DNA of 64,000 nucleotides from Planktothricoides raciborskii GIHE-MW2 (GTDB lineage Bacteria; Cyanobacteriota; Cyanobacteriia; Cyanobacteriales; Laspinemataceae). Of this stretch, positions 27,280 through 37,744 are shown piece after piece (the first letter of the stretch is position 1; each line of letters opens with the position of its first letter). The stretch covers positions 5,381,001 to 5,445,000 of the forward strand of contig NZ_CP159837.1 of NCBI RefSeq assembly GCF_040564635.1, read 5' to 3'. The notes beneath the pieces are model-generated. The model did no database searches. It saw nothing but the letters and a program-made list of their open reading frames with translations, and was not told where the DNA came from. The translations under genes were made by a program, and so were the position numbers.

Positions 27280-27591
27280 TTAGCCAACAATTGCCAAAAT
27301 GTCTTTTTCGGCCAGCAGGACATATTCTTCGTTGCCCAACTTAATGTCGGTGCCTGCATATTTAGAGTAGAGAACTTTGTCACCAATTTTGACTTCCATT
27401 TCTTGACGAGAACCGTCGTCGTTGCGCTTACCTGCACCGACCGCCACGATTTCACCGACTTGGGGTTTTTCTTTGGCGTTGTCAGGGAGGTAGATGCCAC
27501 CAGAAGTTTTTTCCTCAGAAGGGCTGACTTTCAAAAATACGCGATCGCCCAGGGGTTTAACAGTTGAAACACTTAAAGATACAGCGGCCAT
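27280..27591 (-). CDS. groS: Co-chaperonin GroES
   Basis: 103-residue cap of GroEL. The mobile loop [20 protein letters not shown] and the C-terminal [15 protein letters not shown] are typical, as is [12 protein letters not shown] near the start. Start ATG at 27591 gives [18 protein letters not shown], as in other cyanobacteria. First gene of the groESL operon, preceded by a 115-base leader and a CIRCE element. Confidence 0.98.
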   Translation of the reverse strand: MAAVSLSVSTVKPLGDRVFLKVSPSEEKTSGGIYLPDNAKEKPQVGEIVAVGAGKRNDDGSRQEMEVKIGDKVLYSKYAGTDIKLGNEEYVLLAEKDILAIVG

Positions 27592-27705
27592 ACAAGCTCC
27601 TCGAAATGCAAAAAAAGAATATGAACTTTCAGCATCCAGTTGTTACAAGTCCAGGATTTGATCTTTGACCTAATGCAAACAACTGTTAGCTAGTTTTTTT
27701 CGGAG

Positions 27706-27732
27706 TTAGCACTCTCAACTCCTGAGTGCTAA
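27706..27732 (-). promoter_or_regulatory. CIRCE operator of groESL
   Basis: TTAGCACTC, nine bases, then GAGTGCTAA: a perfect match to the CIRCE inverted repeat bound by the HrcA repressor. It is 115 bases upstream of groES. This implies heat-shock control of groESL by HrcA. Confidence 0.96.
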
Positions 27733-28042
27733 TTTAGCCGACAATCCCGCAAAAACGCAACAGATATACTTGTACGGGTTCCCGAACTTATCGGATGCGG
27801 GTTTTTCGAGAGTACAGGTTTACTTCTATATTTAATTGCCAATATGTTATCAATTAGGGCATTGAACCGACTCTTACCTTTAGCATCGATTCACCATCTA
27901 TATAATTGCGACAATTGCGATAATTGCGATCGCCTCACTTCTGATCCCAACGCTGATTAGTCCAAAATAGTCTTAATCGTCTTATAGTGAAACCAAACCC
28001 TAGAGTCGCCAAATCTCTCCCTAGGAATCAAACATCATTGCT
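27733..28042. other. Divergent promoter region of groESL and ferredoxin-like gene
   Basis: 310 bases without a gene. It should hold the groES promoter at its left end and the promoter of the plus-strand 2Fe-2S protein gene at its right. There is a short direct repeat ATAATTGCGACAATTGCGAT near 27900-27930. No other structure seen. Confidence 0.5.
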
Positions 28043-28612
28043 ATGATTGACCATCCCATACCTGAAGCCAATTCTGAATCCAATTCTGATACCAAAGCCG
28101 TCAACCCGGAATTGTCTAGTTCCCCAGGGGCGATCGCTTCGCCTCTGGATCAAAGTCCGACCGTGGCATCCCCAGACAATCTTTCCGCGATCGACACCGA
28201 TCTAACTCCCTTAGTCAAAAGCGTAGAAACTTTAGGGATCGACCAAATCCAACGACATATATTTCTCTGTGCGGATCAAACCAAACCGAAGTGCTGTTCC
28301 AAAGAAGAAGGTTTAGCCGCTTGGGACTACTTAAAAGCCCGACTCAAAGAACTAAACTTGGATGAACCCACCCGTGGGTTGCCGAAAACCCGAGAAAGGG
28401 AAGAAGTTTCTCCTTATATTTTTCGGACGAAAGCCAACTGCTTACGGGTATGTTGCAATGGCCCGATTTTAGTGGTTTATCCTGATGGAGTTTGGTATCA
28501 TTCTGCCACCCCTCCGGTAATTGAACGGATTATTCAAGAACATCTGATTGGCAATCAAATCGTCAAAGAGTATTGCTTTCTCATTTCTCCGTTACCACAA
28601 CCCCAACAGTGA
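28043..28612 (+). CDS. Thioredoxin-like 2Fe-2S ferredoxin domain protein
   Basis: 189 residues. After a 70-residue low-complexity Ser/Pro/Asp-rich N-terminus comes a shethna/NuoE-like 2Fe-2S domain: [19 protein letters not shown] with Cys ligands, and [20 protein letters not shown] with the second pair, then [20 protein letters not shown]. This is COG3411, usual in cyanobacteria, a predicted soluble electron carrier whose partner is unknown. The 70-residue N-terminal extension contains a HIP1-derived stretch. ATG at 28043 is the first in frame. Confidence 0.88.
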   Translation: MIDHPIPEANSESNSDTKAVNPELSSSPGAIASPLDQSPTVASPDNLSAIDTDLTPLVKSVETLGIDQIQRHIFLCADQTKPKCCSKEEGLAAWDYLKARLKELNLDEPTRGLPKTREREEVSPYIFRTKANCLRVCCNGPILVVYPDGVWYHSATPPVIERIIQEHLIGNQIVKEYCFLISPLPQPQQ

Positions 28613-28963
28613 GATCATCGATGGGGCTACCACTTCTGGTGAGATCGATCTCTCATATTGTTAGAGGGAATCAGCCTCTCTGAAAAAAGTGCTGATCTTA
28701 AGGGTGAAAAAATCAGGAAATATTAATGGCCTGCTCTAGGCAGCCCTGGTAAATTCCCCTATAATAAACACTTGAGTTATCGGCAATCACCCCTTAATAT
28801 CTGTTGCCTAGCTTGCCGAGGTTCTCCATCAGTGAATCGGTCATTTGATCGGGGGCGTTAATTAGCGTTAATTAACTCTTAACTGCATCAAGTTTCAGAG
28901 AGTAAAATTCTGATATTTGATTAATTTTTATATGGATTAAACTTTAATCTAGTGAGAAAAAAG
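28613..28963. other. Spacer with promoter-like sequence
   Basis: No gene. Contains a small hairpin GAGGGAATCAGCCTCTC near 28663 and a CTATAATAAACAC -10-like motif near 28758, both upstream of the response regulator gene. Confidence 0.4.
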
Positions 28964-29611
28964 ATGAGTGAAACTATTACTAATAATCCGAAAAAACTGC
29001 TATTGATTGATGACGATCCAAACCTAATTTTACTGGTTCAGGATTATCTGGAATTTCGGGGCTACGCAGTCATCACCGCCGAAAATGGTCGAGAAGCTCT
29101 AGATATTCTTAAAGAAGAAATTCCCGATATGATTATTTGCGATGTGATGATGCCAGAAATGGATGGCTATACTTTTGTCAAGAATGTGAGGGAAAATCCA
29201 CGCACCGAGTGGATTCCCGTTCTGTTTCTGTCGGCAAAAGGTCAAAGCCAAGACCGGGTAAAAGGCTTAAACACCGGGGCTGATGTTTATATGGTCAAGC
29301 CGTTTGAACCGGAAGAACTGGTGGCCCAAGTTGAATCAACCCTTAAACAAGCTTCCCGGTTATTAGACCAGCCCATGAAGCGCAGCGGTCAAGATCCTAA
29401 ATTGCTGGTTCCCGATACGGTTGAACTGACCCCGACAGAAGTCAAGGTGGTTCAATTGGTGGCTAGAGGGCTGTCTAATCGGGAAATTGCTGAGGTGATG
29501 AATGTGAGTCAGCGCACGATTGAAAGTCATGTTTCTAATATGCTGGCGAAAACGAGTTTACACAACCGGACAGAACTAGCTCGATGGGCGATCGAAAGTA
29601 AGAAGATTTAG
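28964..29611 (+). CDS. NarL/LuxR-type response regulator (Ycf29-like)
   Basis: Two-component response regulator. The receiver domain holds LLIDDDPNLILLVQDYL, the phospho-acceptor in IICDVMMPEMDGY, and VKPFEPEELVAQV with the conserved Lys. A LuxR-type HTH follows: LTPTEVKVVQLVARGLSNRE and IAEVMNVSQRTIESHVSNML. Order and lengths match the cyanobacterial and plastid Ycf29 group. A GTG at 28952 would add four residues; I prefer the ATG at 28964. No kinase gene is adjacent, so its partner is elsewhere. Confidence 0.92.
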   Translation: MSETITNNPKKLLLIDDDPNLILLVQDYLEFRGYAVITAENGREALDILKEEIPDMIICDVMMPEMDGYTFVKNVRENPRTEWIPVLFLSAKGQSQDRVKGLNTGADVYMVKPFEPEELVAQVESTLKQASRLLDQPMKRSGQDPKLLVPDTVELTPTEVKVVQLVARGLSNREIAEVMNVSQRTIESHVSNMLAKTSLHNRTELARWAIESKKI

Positions 29612-30820
29612 GGGCTTGATTTTTCAGGGCGGATCGCCAATAGTATCTACTTAGCCGGTTTTGGGCGCCACCTTGGAGCATGAGATGGCGATCGCTCCTC
29701 CTTGGTTTGATTGGCCGATCCATCGCATCTATCCATCGCATCTATCTATCGCATCTATAATATCGCATCTATGTATCGCATCTATATCTATATAGAGAGT
29801 GTTGCCCCATTCCCTCCTATTTGCTTTGTCCGGGGATGCGGGGGCTGGCATCCGCTGACATTGGCTGAAAAAAATGCCAGAATCGTCGGTGAATCCATCC
29901 AGCATCTAAATTTCAAGCGGTAATAACAGGGCAGAAGATTAGAAACTGGGCAACAGATCGTGCTACTCTGAAGTTAGTCTAATTTTCGATAGACCTCATG
30001 GTTTGATCTGATGCGAAACCCCCTACGGAAAATCATTTTCATGGGGCGATCGCTCAGAATTTTTTATTTTATCTATAATTATTACTGAATTTAAATATGA
30101 GAACAAACTATTTATAATCTGACTTTTTACCGGCTAATTGTTAACGTTAATATTAGCCACAAATCTGGTAAATTAAATTACAATTTATATTATCACTATT
30201 TGGGGCATTTAACTAAATAATTAAACATTAAAAGTCGCTCAATAAAAAACGACTAAAAGCGGCTGAATTGCCTAAATTATCTTTAACTTCAGTCAATTAA
30301 CCAAATTTTGTATTGTCATTGCTGAAAGCTAATCAGCGATATGTTGATAGCTGATCCCATTCCGGCTTACAGACCGGAGCATAACCTTTAGCTGAAGGTG
30401 ACTACGGAAACCCGGAGATAAATTGAAAATAGTTCCGAGGGTAATCAGATTGTTACTGGCGAACTTTTTCCATTTATCCCTTTGATGTTTATACTAAGAT
30501 TAGTGATTAATTAAAATAAAACCCAACCCGGAAAAAACTTTCAGCAAGTTAAAAAAACTCGCGATCGCCTTCATCCGGGGTGATGCCAAAAATTTTTCTG
30601 GTGATTTGACCAACCACTGTTGGGAAAAAATAGATCAATTGCTGGCAAGTAAATGACTAAAATTTCTCAAGATTATTGGGGTAATTTATAGATATTTTTG
30701 CTTGGGCTATTGAGCAAATATTTAAATTCAAATTAATCAGAAAAAAAATTGGGCTTAAATTATGGTATAATTAATCGCTAAGTTTAAATTATTTGATAGT
30801 AATTTTAGGTCTAACTTTCT
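29612..30820. other. 1.2-kb AT-rich spacer
   Basis: No convincing coding region: small open frames here lack conserved features. It contains the ATCGCATCTAT tandem repeat near 29.75 kb, a stretch near 30345-30425 with nested complementary segments (CCGGCTTACAGACCGG; TTTAGCTGAAGG pairing with an upstream GATAGCTGAT-like stretch) that might be a structured RNA, and long AT-rich runs up to the labA-like gene. Confidence 0.5.
29722..29785. repeat. ATCGCATCTAT tandem repeat, five copies
   Basis: Five copies of ATCGCATCTAT starting at 29722, 29735, 29748, 29762 and 29775, so a period of 13 to 14 bases with variable two-base joints. Confidence 0.85.
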
Positions 30821-31345
30821 ATGAATTGTGTCGCTTTAAACCGTCTATCAATTTTTGTAGACGGTAACAATATGTTCTATGCTCAACAAAAAAATGGGTG
30901 GTTTTTTGATCCGAGAAGAGTTTTAGAATTTTTCACCACCAACGAACCCAATACTAAATTGATGAATGCTTTTTGGTACACGGGATTAAAAGACCAACAA
31001 GACCAACGCGGCTTTCGCGATGCCCTGATTAGCTTAGGTTATACAGTCCGCACGAAACTATTAAAAGAATACTACGATGATACCTCCGGTCGATATTCCC
31101 AAAAAGCCAATTTAGATATTGAAATTGTCGTGGATATGTTTAATACGGTGGATCAGTACGACCGGGTGATTCTCTTTAGTGGCGATGGAGATTTTGAACG
31201 GGCTATAGAACTTTTGCGGTCTAAAAATACTCATATCACGGTAGTTTCTACGGAAGGAATGATTGCCAGAGAACTGAGAAATGCCACCGATCGCTATATT
31301 GACCTGAATGATATTCGCGACCATATTGAAAAAATTGACTATTAA
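30821..31345 (+). CDS. LabA/DUF88 family NYN-domain protein
   Basis: 174 residues of the NYN ribonuclease fold: SIFVDGNNMFYAQQKNGW with the first Asp (residue 14), then KANLDIEIVVDMFNT and FSGDGDFERAIELLRS with the later acidic residues. The family in cyanobacteria includes LabA, which acts in the output of the KaiC clock in Synechococcus, and LabA-like paralogues, so the exact member cannot be fixed here. It has a long upstream region and no close partner. Intact. Confidence 0.88.
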   Translation: MNCVALNRLSIFVDGNNMFYAQQKNGWFFDPRRVLEFFTTNEPNTKLMNAFWYTGLKDQQDQRGFRDALISLGYTVRTKLLKEYYDDTSGRYSQKANLDIEIVVDMFNTVDQYDRVILFSGDGDFERAIELLRSKNTHITVVSTEGMIARELRNATDRYIDLNDIRDHIEKIDY

Positions 31346-31592
31346 GCGGGGGATGGCCAAATCGTGACTTGACTTCTTGAGTAAGTATTTCCGCAGATGC
31401 GGCAATTCTTCAGGCAGAGTTGAGATTTCTGGTGGCGAATCCCTGGAAACCAAATTTTTTGACAATTATTGACATTTTGGCGGGCTATGATGCCTTTGAT
31501 CGGCAAATGAGTCCAGTAAAAAGGAGACAATTCACTCCAAAACGCGCAAAAATAAAAGAAGAGAAAGGATTAATTCAGGCTGAGTGACAACT

Positions 31593-33197
31593 ATGAGCAA
31601 CCAACCAGAACGGATTATTATTTTTGATACCACTCTCCGGGACGGAGAACAGTCTCCCGGCGCTAGTTTGAATCTGGAGGAAAAGCTGACGATCGCCCGT
31701 CAGTTAGCCAGACTTGGGGTGGATATTATTGAAGCGGGCTTTCCCTACGCCAGTCCGGGGGATTTTGAAGCGGTGCAAAAAATCGCTCAGGTGGTGGGAG
31801 TCGAAGGGGGGCCGACGATTTGCGGTTTGGCCCGCGCTACCCGTGCGGATATTGAGGCGGCAGCGAAAGCCTTGGCCCCAGCGGTCAACAAGCGGATTCA
31901 TACGTTTATCGCCACTTCCGATATCCACATGGAGTATAAGCTGAAGAAAACTCGCCCAGAAGTGGTGGCGATCGCCTCTGAAATGGTGGCATTCGCCAAA
32001 TCTTTCGTAGATGATGTGGAATTTTCCCCGGAAGATGCCGGACGGTCTGACCCAGAATTTCTTTATGAAGTCTTGACCGCTGCGATCGCTGCTGGGGCGA
32101 CCACCATCAATATCCCAGATACCGTCGGCTACACCACCCCCGCAGAATTTGGCAGACTCATTCGGGGCATCAAAGAAAATGTCCCCAACATCGACCAAGC
32201 CATTATTTCCGTACACGGTCACAATGACTTGGGGTTAGCGGTGGCCAACTTCCTCTCTGCGGTGGAAAATGGGGCGCGTCAATTGGAATGTACCATTAAC
32301 GGCATTGGGGAACGGGCGGGAAATGCCGCCTTGGAAGAACTGGTGATGGCTTTGCACGTTCGTCGCCAGTATTACAACCCCTTCCTCGGTCGTCCCCCAG
32401 AGTCCGAAGCCCCATTGACCAATATTAATACCAAGGAAATTTACAAAACTTCTCGCTTGGTTTCCAGCCTCACGGGAATGTTTGTTCAACCGAATAAAGC
32501 TATTGTCGGGGCAAATGCGTTTGCCCACCAGTCCGGCATTCACCAAGATGGGGTACTCAAGCATAAGCTCACTTATGAGATTATGGATGCTGAGTCCATT
32601 GGTTTGACCGATAATCAAATTGTCCTCGGTAAACTCTCTGGTCGTCATGCTTTTTCCACTCGCTTGAAAGAGTTAGGATTTGAGCTTTCCGAAACCGAAC
32701 TGAATCAAGCATTTGTTAAGTTCAAGGAAGTGGCGGATAAGAAAAAAGAAGTCACGGAATGGGATCTCGAATCGATTGTTAATGCAGAGATTCAGCAACC
32801 CCCAGAACTTTTCCGTTTAGAGTTGGTGCAAGTTTCTTGTGGCAATAATTCCCGACCCACCGCTACGGTGACGTTGCGGACCCCCACGGGAGAAGAATTG
32901 ACCGATGCGGCGATCGGGACAGGGCCGGTGGATGCGGTTTATAAAGCGATTAACCGGGTGGTGAATGTCCCCAACCAGTTAATTGAGTTCTCGGTGCAGT
33001 CGGTGACCGCGGGGATTGATGCGTTAGGGGAAGTGACCATTCGCTTGAAACATGGCGATCGCATTTTCTCCGGTCATTCCGCCAATACCGATATTATTGT
33101 CGCCTCCGCTCATGCCTATATTAATGCCCTGAACCGGCTTTATGCATCATTGCAGAAAAACCCGGAACCCACCCCGGCAGCGGTGAGTCAAGTGTAA
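31593..33197 (+). CDS. leuA: 2-isopropylmalate synthase
   Basis: First committed step of leucine synthesis: acetyl-CoA plus 2-oxoisovalerate gives 2-isopropylmalate. [20 protein letters not shown] at the N-terminus, the metal-binding [20 protein letters not shown], and a C-terminal LeuA allosteric domain ([20 protein letters not shown] onward) that should give feedback inhibition by leucine. Length 534. A GTG at 31584 would add MTT; I chose the ATG at 31593. High confidence that it is LeuA rather than homocitrate synthase because of the LeuA-type regulatory domain. Confidence 0.96.
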   Translation: MSNQPERIIIFDTTLRDGEQSPGASLNLEEKLTIARQLARLGVDIIEAGFPYASPGDFEAVQKIAQVVGVEGGPTICGLARATRADIEAAAKALAPAVNKRIHTFIATSDIHMEYKLKKTRPEVVAIASEMVAFAKSFVDDVEFSPEDAGRSDPEFLYEVLTAAIAAGATTINIPDTVGYTTPAEFGRLIRGIKENVPNIDQAIISVHGHNDLGLAVANFLSAVENGARQLECTINGIGERAGNAALEELVMALHVRRQYYNPFLGRPPESEAPLTNINTKEIYKTSRLVSSLTGMFVQPNKAIVGANAFAHQSGIHQDGVLKHKLTYEIMDAESIGLTDNQIVLGKLSGRHAFSTRLKELGFELSETELNQAFVKFKEVADKKKEVTEWDLESIVNAEIQQPPELFRLELVQVSCGNNSRPTATVTLRTPTGEELTDAAIGTGPVDAVYKAINRVVNVPNQLIEFSVQSVTAGIDALGEVTIRLKHGDRIFSGHSANTDIIVASAHAYINALNRLYASLQKNPEPTPAAVSQV

Positions 33198-33326
33198 TTG
33201 CCCTGGAAAAAATCCATCCGGTTTCTAGTTAGAAAAATTAACAATTAATTCAGGATTATTCGGTGGGCATTCGCTCACCTTTTTTTTGCCTATAGGAATT
33301 GTTAGAGTTATGAAGTAAAAAAAATC

Positions 33327-33877
33327 TGTCATTCCCGCGCAGGCGGGAATCCATAAAACCTCTGTACTTCATCGAGATAATCACCGCTATATCTGAAATG
33401 GCCGAGAATCAGTGGTCAATCTCCGGCAGAAGTCTTAAACTTAAACTAGAAATATTCCCTGGTGATTTTATAGCACTTGTCATAGTGATGAATTACAAAA
33501 AAACCTGTCATTCCCGCGCAGGCGGGAATCCATAAAACCTCTGTACTTCATCGAGATAATCACCGCTATATCTGAAATGGCCGAGAATCAGTGGTCAATC
33601 TCCGGCAGAAGTCTTAAACTTAAACTAGAAATATTCCCTGGTGATTTTATATAGCAATCCTAAATCAATCGTAATATTTTTGTAGGGGCAATCCCCCCGT
33701 GGTTGCCCCTACACGCTCCGGGGCGACCACGGGGGGATCGCCCCTACAATTACCACAACCCATTTAGGACTGCTATAGCACTTGTCATAGTGATGAATTA
33801 CAAAAAAACCTGTCATTCCCGCGCAGGCGGGAATCCATAAAACCTCTGTACTTCATCGAGATAATCACCGCTATATT
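33327..33877. repeat. ATTCCC-N8-GGGAAT repeat, three direct copies with long flanks
   Basis: The core ATTCCCGCGCAGGCGGGAAT sits at 33331, 33510 and 33815. Copies 1 and 2 share about 140 following bases (CTCTGTACTTCATCGAGATA, TGGCCGAGAATCAGTGGTCA, CTTAAACTTAAACTAGAAAT) nearly identically; copy 3 is cut after about 60. Copies 2 and 3 also share the preceding CACTTGTCATAGTGATGAAT. No reading frame. The downstream array at 33921 carries the same core in the opposite sense. Confidence 0.9.
33682..33748. repeat. GTAGGGGC hairpin inserted between ATTCCC repeats
   Basis: GTAGGGGCAATCCCCCCGTG paired with CACGGGGGGATCGCCCCTAC around a short loop, a 67-base perfect-looking stem. Inserted between copies 2 and 3 of the ATTCCC repeat. 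Confidence 0.85.
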
Positions 33878-33920
33878 AGTGATATTATATCAAGTCCTTT
33901 CGATCGGTTACAAAAACAAT

Positions 33921-34176
33921 CCTCTCTGATTAAGATGGATTCCCGCCTGAAGCGGGAATGACAGGGCTTTTTAGATAATCAGCATCCTCTCTCATTAAGA
34001 TGGATTCCCGCCTGAAGCGGGAATGACAGGGCTTTTTAGATAATCAGCATCCTCTCTCATTAAGATGGATTCCCTCATTCGCGGGAATGACAGGGCTTTT
34101 TAGATAATCAGCATCCTCTCTCATTAAGATGGATTCCCGCATTCGCGGGAATGACAGGGCTTTTTAGATAATCAGC
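33921..34176. repeat. 64-65-bp tandem array with ATTCCCGC hairpin, four copies
   Basis: Units start at 33921, 33986, 34051 and 34115. Each reads CCTCTCTCATTAAGATGGAT, then ATTCCCGC with a matching GCGGGAAT, then GACAGGGCTTTTTAGATAAT. The hairpin loop differs between the first two (CTGAA) and last two (ATTC) units. No unique spacers, so it is not a CRISPR. Ends 144 bases before the VWA gene and may influence its promoter. Confidence 0.9.
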
Positions 34177-34320
34177 TAATACACGGACTTGATTTTATTG
34201 CGGATTAAATCGGTAAGTCAATCGGTGAGTCAGTGAAATTAATCCGCCAAAAATCCGCCAAGAAAAAACAAGAACCGAAACATAACCGGAATATAACAGG
34301 AATATAACAGGAAAAAAAAT

Positions 34321-36369
34321 ATGAATAATTTTTGTTTGCGGACGTTGCTGTTGAGTGCCGCCCTTTTAACTTCAGTTTCCGTCGGTTTTACCTGGGCTGT
34401 AAGCGAAGCTATGCCCAAAGTTATCGCTGCTGAGGGGCAAAAATCCGCTACCTCAGAGATCAGTCAGACACAAACCAATGTGGCTCAGATCATTCAACCG
34501 AGTGATTGGGCCTATCAAGCCCTAAAATCTTTGAGCGATCGCTATGGTTGTCCCGTAGATCATCCCGATAGCATTCTCTTAGACAATCAAACTCCTTTAA
34601 CTCGAAATCAATATATTCTCGCCTTACAAACTTGCTTGCCCACCATCTTAAATCACCCGGCAATTACCCCAGAAGATTTAACCACCTTAGAACAGTTACG
34701 CAAAGACTTCCCGGAAGCCTTTGTCTCTGCTGAAGTTGCGCCAGCGCCACCGCCACCGCCCCAACCCAGCCTTACCCCTCGTCCGGTCGGTGGTGCCACC
34801 AGAGGCGTCCCGCTACGAGATGAACCCCTGTATGATAGTAGCAGTGACGGTTATGGCGCCTTGGACAGAAGTTCCCGCCCCCCCGCTTCGGGAGGAGTCA
34901 CTACAGAATCAGAAGCATCAGAGGAATATAATCGTGAGGGATATAACCCGATTGATGAAAATCAATTTCTCCGAGCAATTAACAGTCCCTTATCAACATT
35001 TGCCATTGATGTAGATGGGGCATCTTATAGTAATGTCCGTCGGTTTATCAATAATAACCAATTGCCCCCGAAAGATGCGGTCATAATTGAAGAATTTCTT
35101 AACTATTTTACTTACGATTATCCCGAACCTCAAGGCGATCGCCCGTTTTCTCTGACCACGGAAATTTCTCAAGCCCCTTGGAATCCTCAACATAAATTAG
35201 TTCACATTGGACTCCAAGGACAACGCATTGAGGCGGACAACTTACCCCCAAGTAATTTGGTATTTTTGCTGGATGTTTCCGGTTCGATGGATTCACCGGA
35301 TAAATTACCTTTACTCAAATCAGCTTTACGGTTATTAGTCAACGAATTGAGAGAAACCGACCGAGTTTCTATTGTGGTTTATGCCGGTTCCGCTGGTTTA
35401 GTTTTGCCCCCAACTCCGGGAAGTCAAAAAGATAAAATATTAGATGCGATCGCCTCCCTAAATGCTGGCGGATCTACTGCCGGTGGGGAAGGAATTAAAC
35501 TCGCTTATGAAGTCGCCCGCCAAAACTTTATGCGATCAGGAAATAACCGGGTTATTCTCGCCACCGACGGCGATTTTAACGTGGGAATTTCCAGTGATGC
35601 GGAATTAATTCGCCTAATTGAAGACTATCGCGATCGCGACGTATTCTTAAGCGTCCTCGGATTTGGCACCGGCAACTTACAAGATGCCAAAATGGAACAA
35701 CTGGCAAATCGGGGCAATGGCAACTATGCCTATATTGATAACATCTTAGAAGCCAAAAAAGTGCTCGTCAATGAAATTGGCGGCACCCTTTTAACCATTG
35801 CCAAAGATGTCAAAATCCAAGTAGAATTTAATCCGGCAAAAGTCCAAGCTTATCGTCTAATTGGTTATGAAAATCGCCTCTTACAGGCGGAAGATTTTAA
35901 CAACGATCAAAAAGATGCCGGTGAACTCGGTGCCGGACATTCGGTGACAGCCTTGTATGAAATTATTCCCGTTGGCGTCAACAGTTCCTTTGATTTACCG
36001 GAAGTTGACCCATTAAGATATCAGCCAAACACCGAGGAATTTTCTGGCAATAATTCTGATGAGTTAATGTTAATTAAACTGCGCTATAAGCAACCAACCG
36101 GGGACACATCGGAACTAATTTCCCAGCCTTTAATTGACCGGGAAATATCCCTATAAAATACCTCAAATAACTTCAGATTTGCCGCAGCGGTGGCGGAATT
36201 TGGCATGATTTTACGGGAATCTAAATATCAAGGTTCCGCCAATTTATCCCAAGTGGTAAACTTAGCCCGTCAATCCCAAGGAGAAGATGCAGCAGGCGAT
36301 CGGGCAGAGTTTATCCGTTTGGTAGAAGCCTGCAAAACGCTCTTAACTTCTCCAGAAAATGACCGATAA
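34321..36369 (+). pseudogene. Secreted VWA-domain (YfbK-like) protein with an in-frame stop
   Basis: Read through, 683 codons. It has an N-terminal signal peptide (LLLSAALLTSVSVGFTWA), then an SLH-type domain fragment (PSDWAYQALKSLSDRYGCPV), a Pro-rich linker, and the YfbK/DUF3520 arrangement: NPLSTFAIDVDGASYSNVRR-like segment, VWA with MIDAS LLDVSGSMDS (about residues 314-323), ending with the DUF3520 tail FAAAVAEFGMILRES. A TAA at 36154-36156 cuts the chain after DREISL, yet the same frame continues as NTSNNFRFAAAVAEFGM to a TAA at 36367-36369. One G-to-T change in a GAA codon would explain it. The truncated 611-residue product may still be exported. Confidence 0.85.
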
Positions 36370-36877
36370 AAATAACGGTAAAAATAGATGATTAATCGTT
36401 AAGTTCATTCCCCTAGGGATGCTGGGGGGCGATCGGTTGCAGAATAGAGCAGAATATACATGAATATTATATAATTTTCTGCATATTATGCCACATAATT
36501 TGCATTTGCGATCGCCTACCCTAACCTTTCTAATGGTGCGTCTAGGCTGGAATAGAGATTAACTTTTTATCCCAAACTTATCTACCAGCAAACACGCACC
36601 CTACATTTTGCTACATTTTGCTACATTTTGCTACATTTTGCTACATTTTGCTACATTTTGCTCTGTGTCTCTCTGTGTCTCTGTGGGTAAAATTCTCAGC
36701 AACCTTCGTAATGGTGCGTCTAGGCTGGAATAGGGGTTAATTGTTTATCCCAAACTTATCTACCAGCAAACACGCACCCTAAATTTTGCTACATTTTGCT
36801 AATACATTTTGCTACATTTTGCTACTCTTTTACAGACCTCTGTATCTCAGCAAAAAATTCTCCGTAAAGACCAGGGA
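36370..36877. repeat. Spacer with 10-bp tandem repeat and a duplicated element
   Basis: CTACATTTTG is repeated six times exactly (36601-36660), with decayed copies to 36830. On both sides of the exact array lies one copy of a 66-base element, GGTGCGTCTAGGCTGGAATA ... CAGCAAACACGCACC (36535-36600 and 36713-36778), with terminal inverted repeats GGTGCGT/ACGCACC. No gene. Confidence 0.85.
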
Positions 36878-37744
36878 TTACAAAAGTTTTCTGATATTCG
36901 CTTTGTACTGTTCGGAACTCAAACCATTCCCCATGTTGGGGTTAATTTGGGCTTGTTGGAGCAATTGCTCAAGGTTAGCAATGCGATCTTCTGTGTGGGG
37001 GTGGGTTCTTAAGATAGTGGGCATAGAATTGCCACCGGCACTGAGTAGTTTTTGGAAGAATCCAATCATTCCTGAAGGGGCGTAACCACTACGAACAATG
37101 GTGGCTAAACCGTCTTGATCCGCTTCATATTCGTCGCGGCGACTTTTTGGCAAATTTAACCCCACTTCAACCCCAACGGCAACTAATACATTGTTATCCA
37201 CTCCAGCGGCATCGGCAAGTCCCCCAGCAATAATGCGTTGGCGCATTTGTTTGAGGGCGTGTTTGTTAGTAATGTGGGCAATTTCATGGGCCATAACTCC
37301 AGCGACTTGCGCTTCGTTGTCAGCGGCTTTTAATAGTCCAGTGTTAACGTAGACAAAGCCCCCAGCGGTGGCAAAAGCGTTGATACTGTTGTCTCTAACG
37401 ACTTGAAAGGTGTAGGGCAGGTTAGGCCGATCGCTGCTAGGGACTAACCGCTGACCAATTTGTTGCACATAGTTGTTAATTTCTGGGTCGTTGTATAGTT
37501 CCACCTGCTTGAGGATTTCATTATTGATTTGTTTGCCCAGTTCCACTTCTTGATTGTCGGAAAGACTGGTTAACTGGATGACTTGAATTCCCGGAAGAAT
37601 CAGATCCCGCCAGTTAAAGGCAGAGGAAAGAGTTGGGTTGCCGCCGATTAAACCTAATGCGACAAACAGAGAAATTAACGGATAATACAAAGGTCGCTCT
37701 CGGCGACGGGATCCGGTAATCGAAAATGATTTAAGTTTAAACAT
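36878..37744 (-). CDS. M48-family metallopeptidase, BepA/YcaL-like
   Basis: 288 residues. N-terminal hydrophobic segment (about 19-35, PLISLFVALGLIGG) serving as signal anchor, then the M48 peptidase: GGFVYVNTGLLKAADNEAQV, the zinc motif HEIAHITNKH (HExxH at 153-157) and the Glu in RRDEYEADQDG near 205-207. The C-terminal THPHTEDRIANLEQLL is family-typical. No TPR repeats, unlike E. coli BepA, so a short periplasmic form. Likely works in envelope protein quality control. Intact. Confidence 0.92.
   Translation of the reverse strand: MFKLKSFSITGSRRRERPLYYPLISLFVALGLIGGNPTLSSAFNWRDLILPGIQVIQLTSLSDNQEVELGKQINNEILKQVELYNDPEINNYVQQIGQRLVPSSDRPNLPYTFQVVRDNSINAFATAGGFVYVNTGLLKAADNEAQVAGVMAHEIAHITNKHALKQMRQRIIAGGLADAAGVDNNVLVAVGVEVGLNLPKSRRDEYEADQDGLATIVRSGYAPSGMIGFFQKLLSAGGNSMPTILRTHPHTEDRIANLEQLLQQAQINPNMGNGLSSEQYKANIRKLL

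Noticed and set aside
29711-29923. 70-residue frame after the response regulator
   Set aside because: Its start runs through the ATCGCATCTAT repeat and the rest has no recognisable features or binding site.
33921-34176. Tandem array that could be taken for a CRISPR
   Set aside because: Units of 64-65 bases are repeated almost completely; there are no unique spacers and no cas genes. The same holds for the arrays at 25.3 and 47.6 kb.
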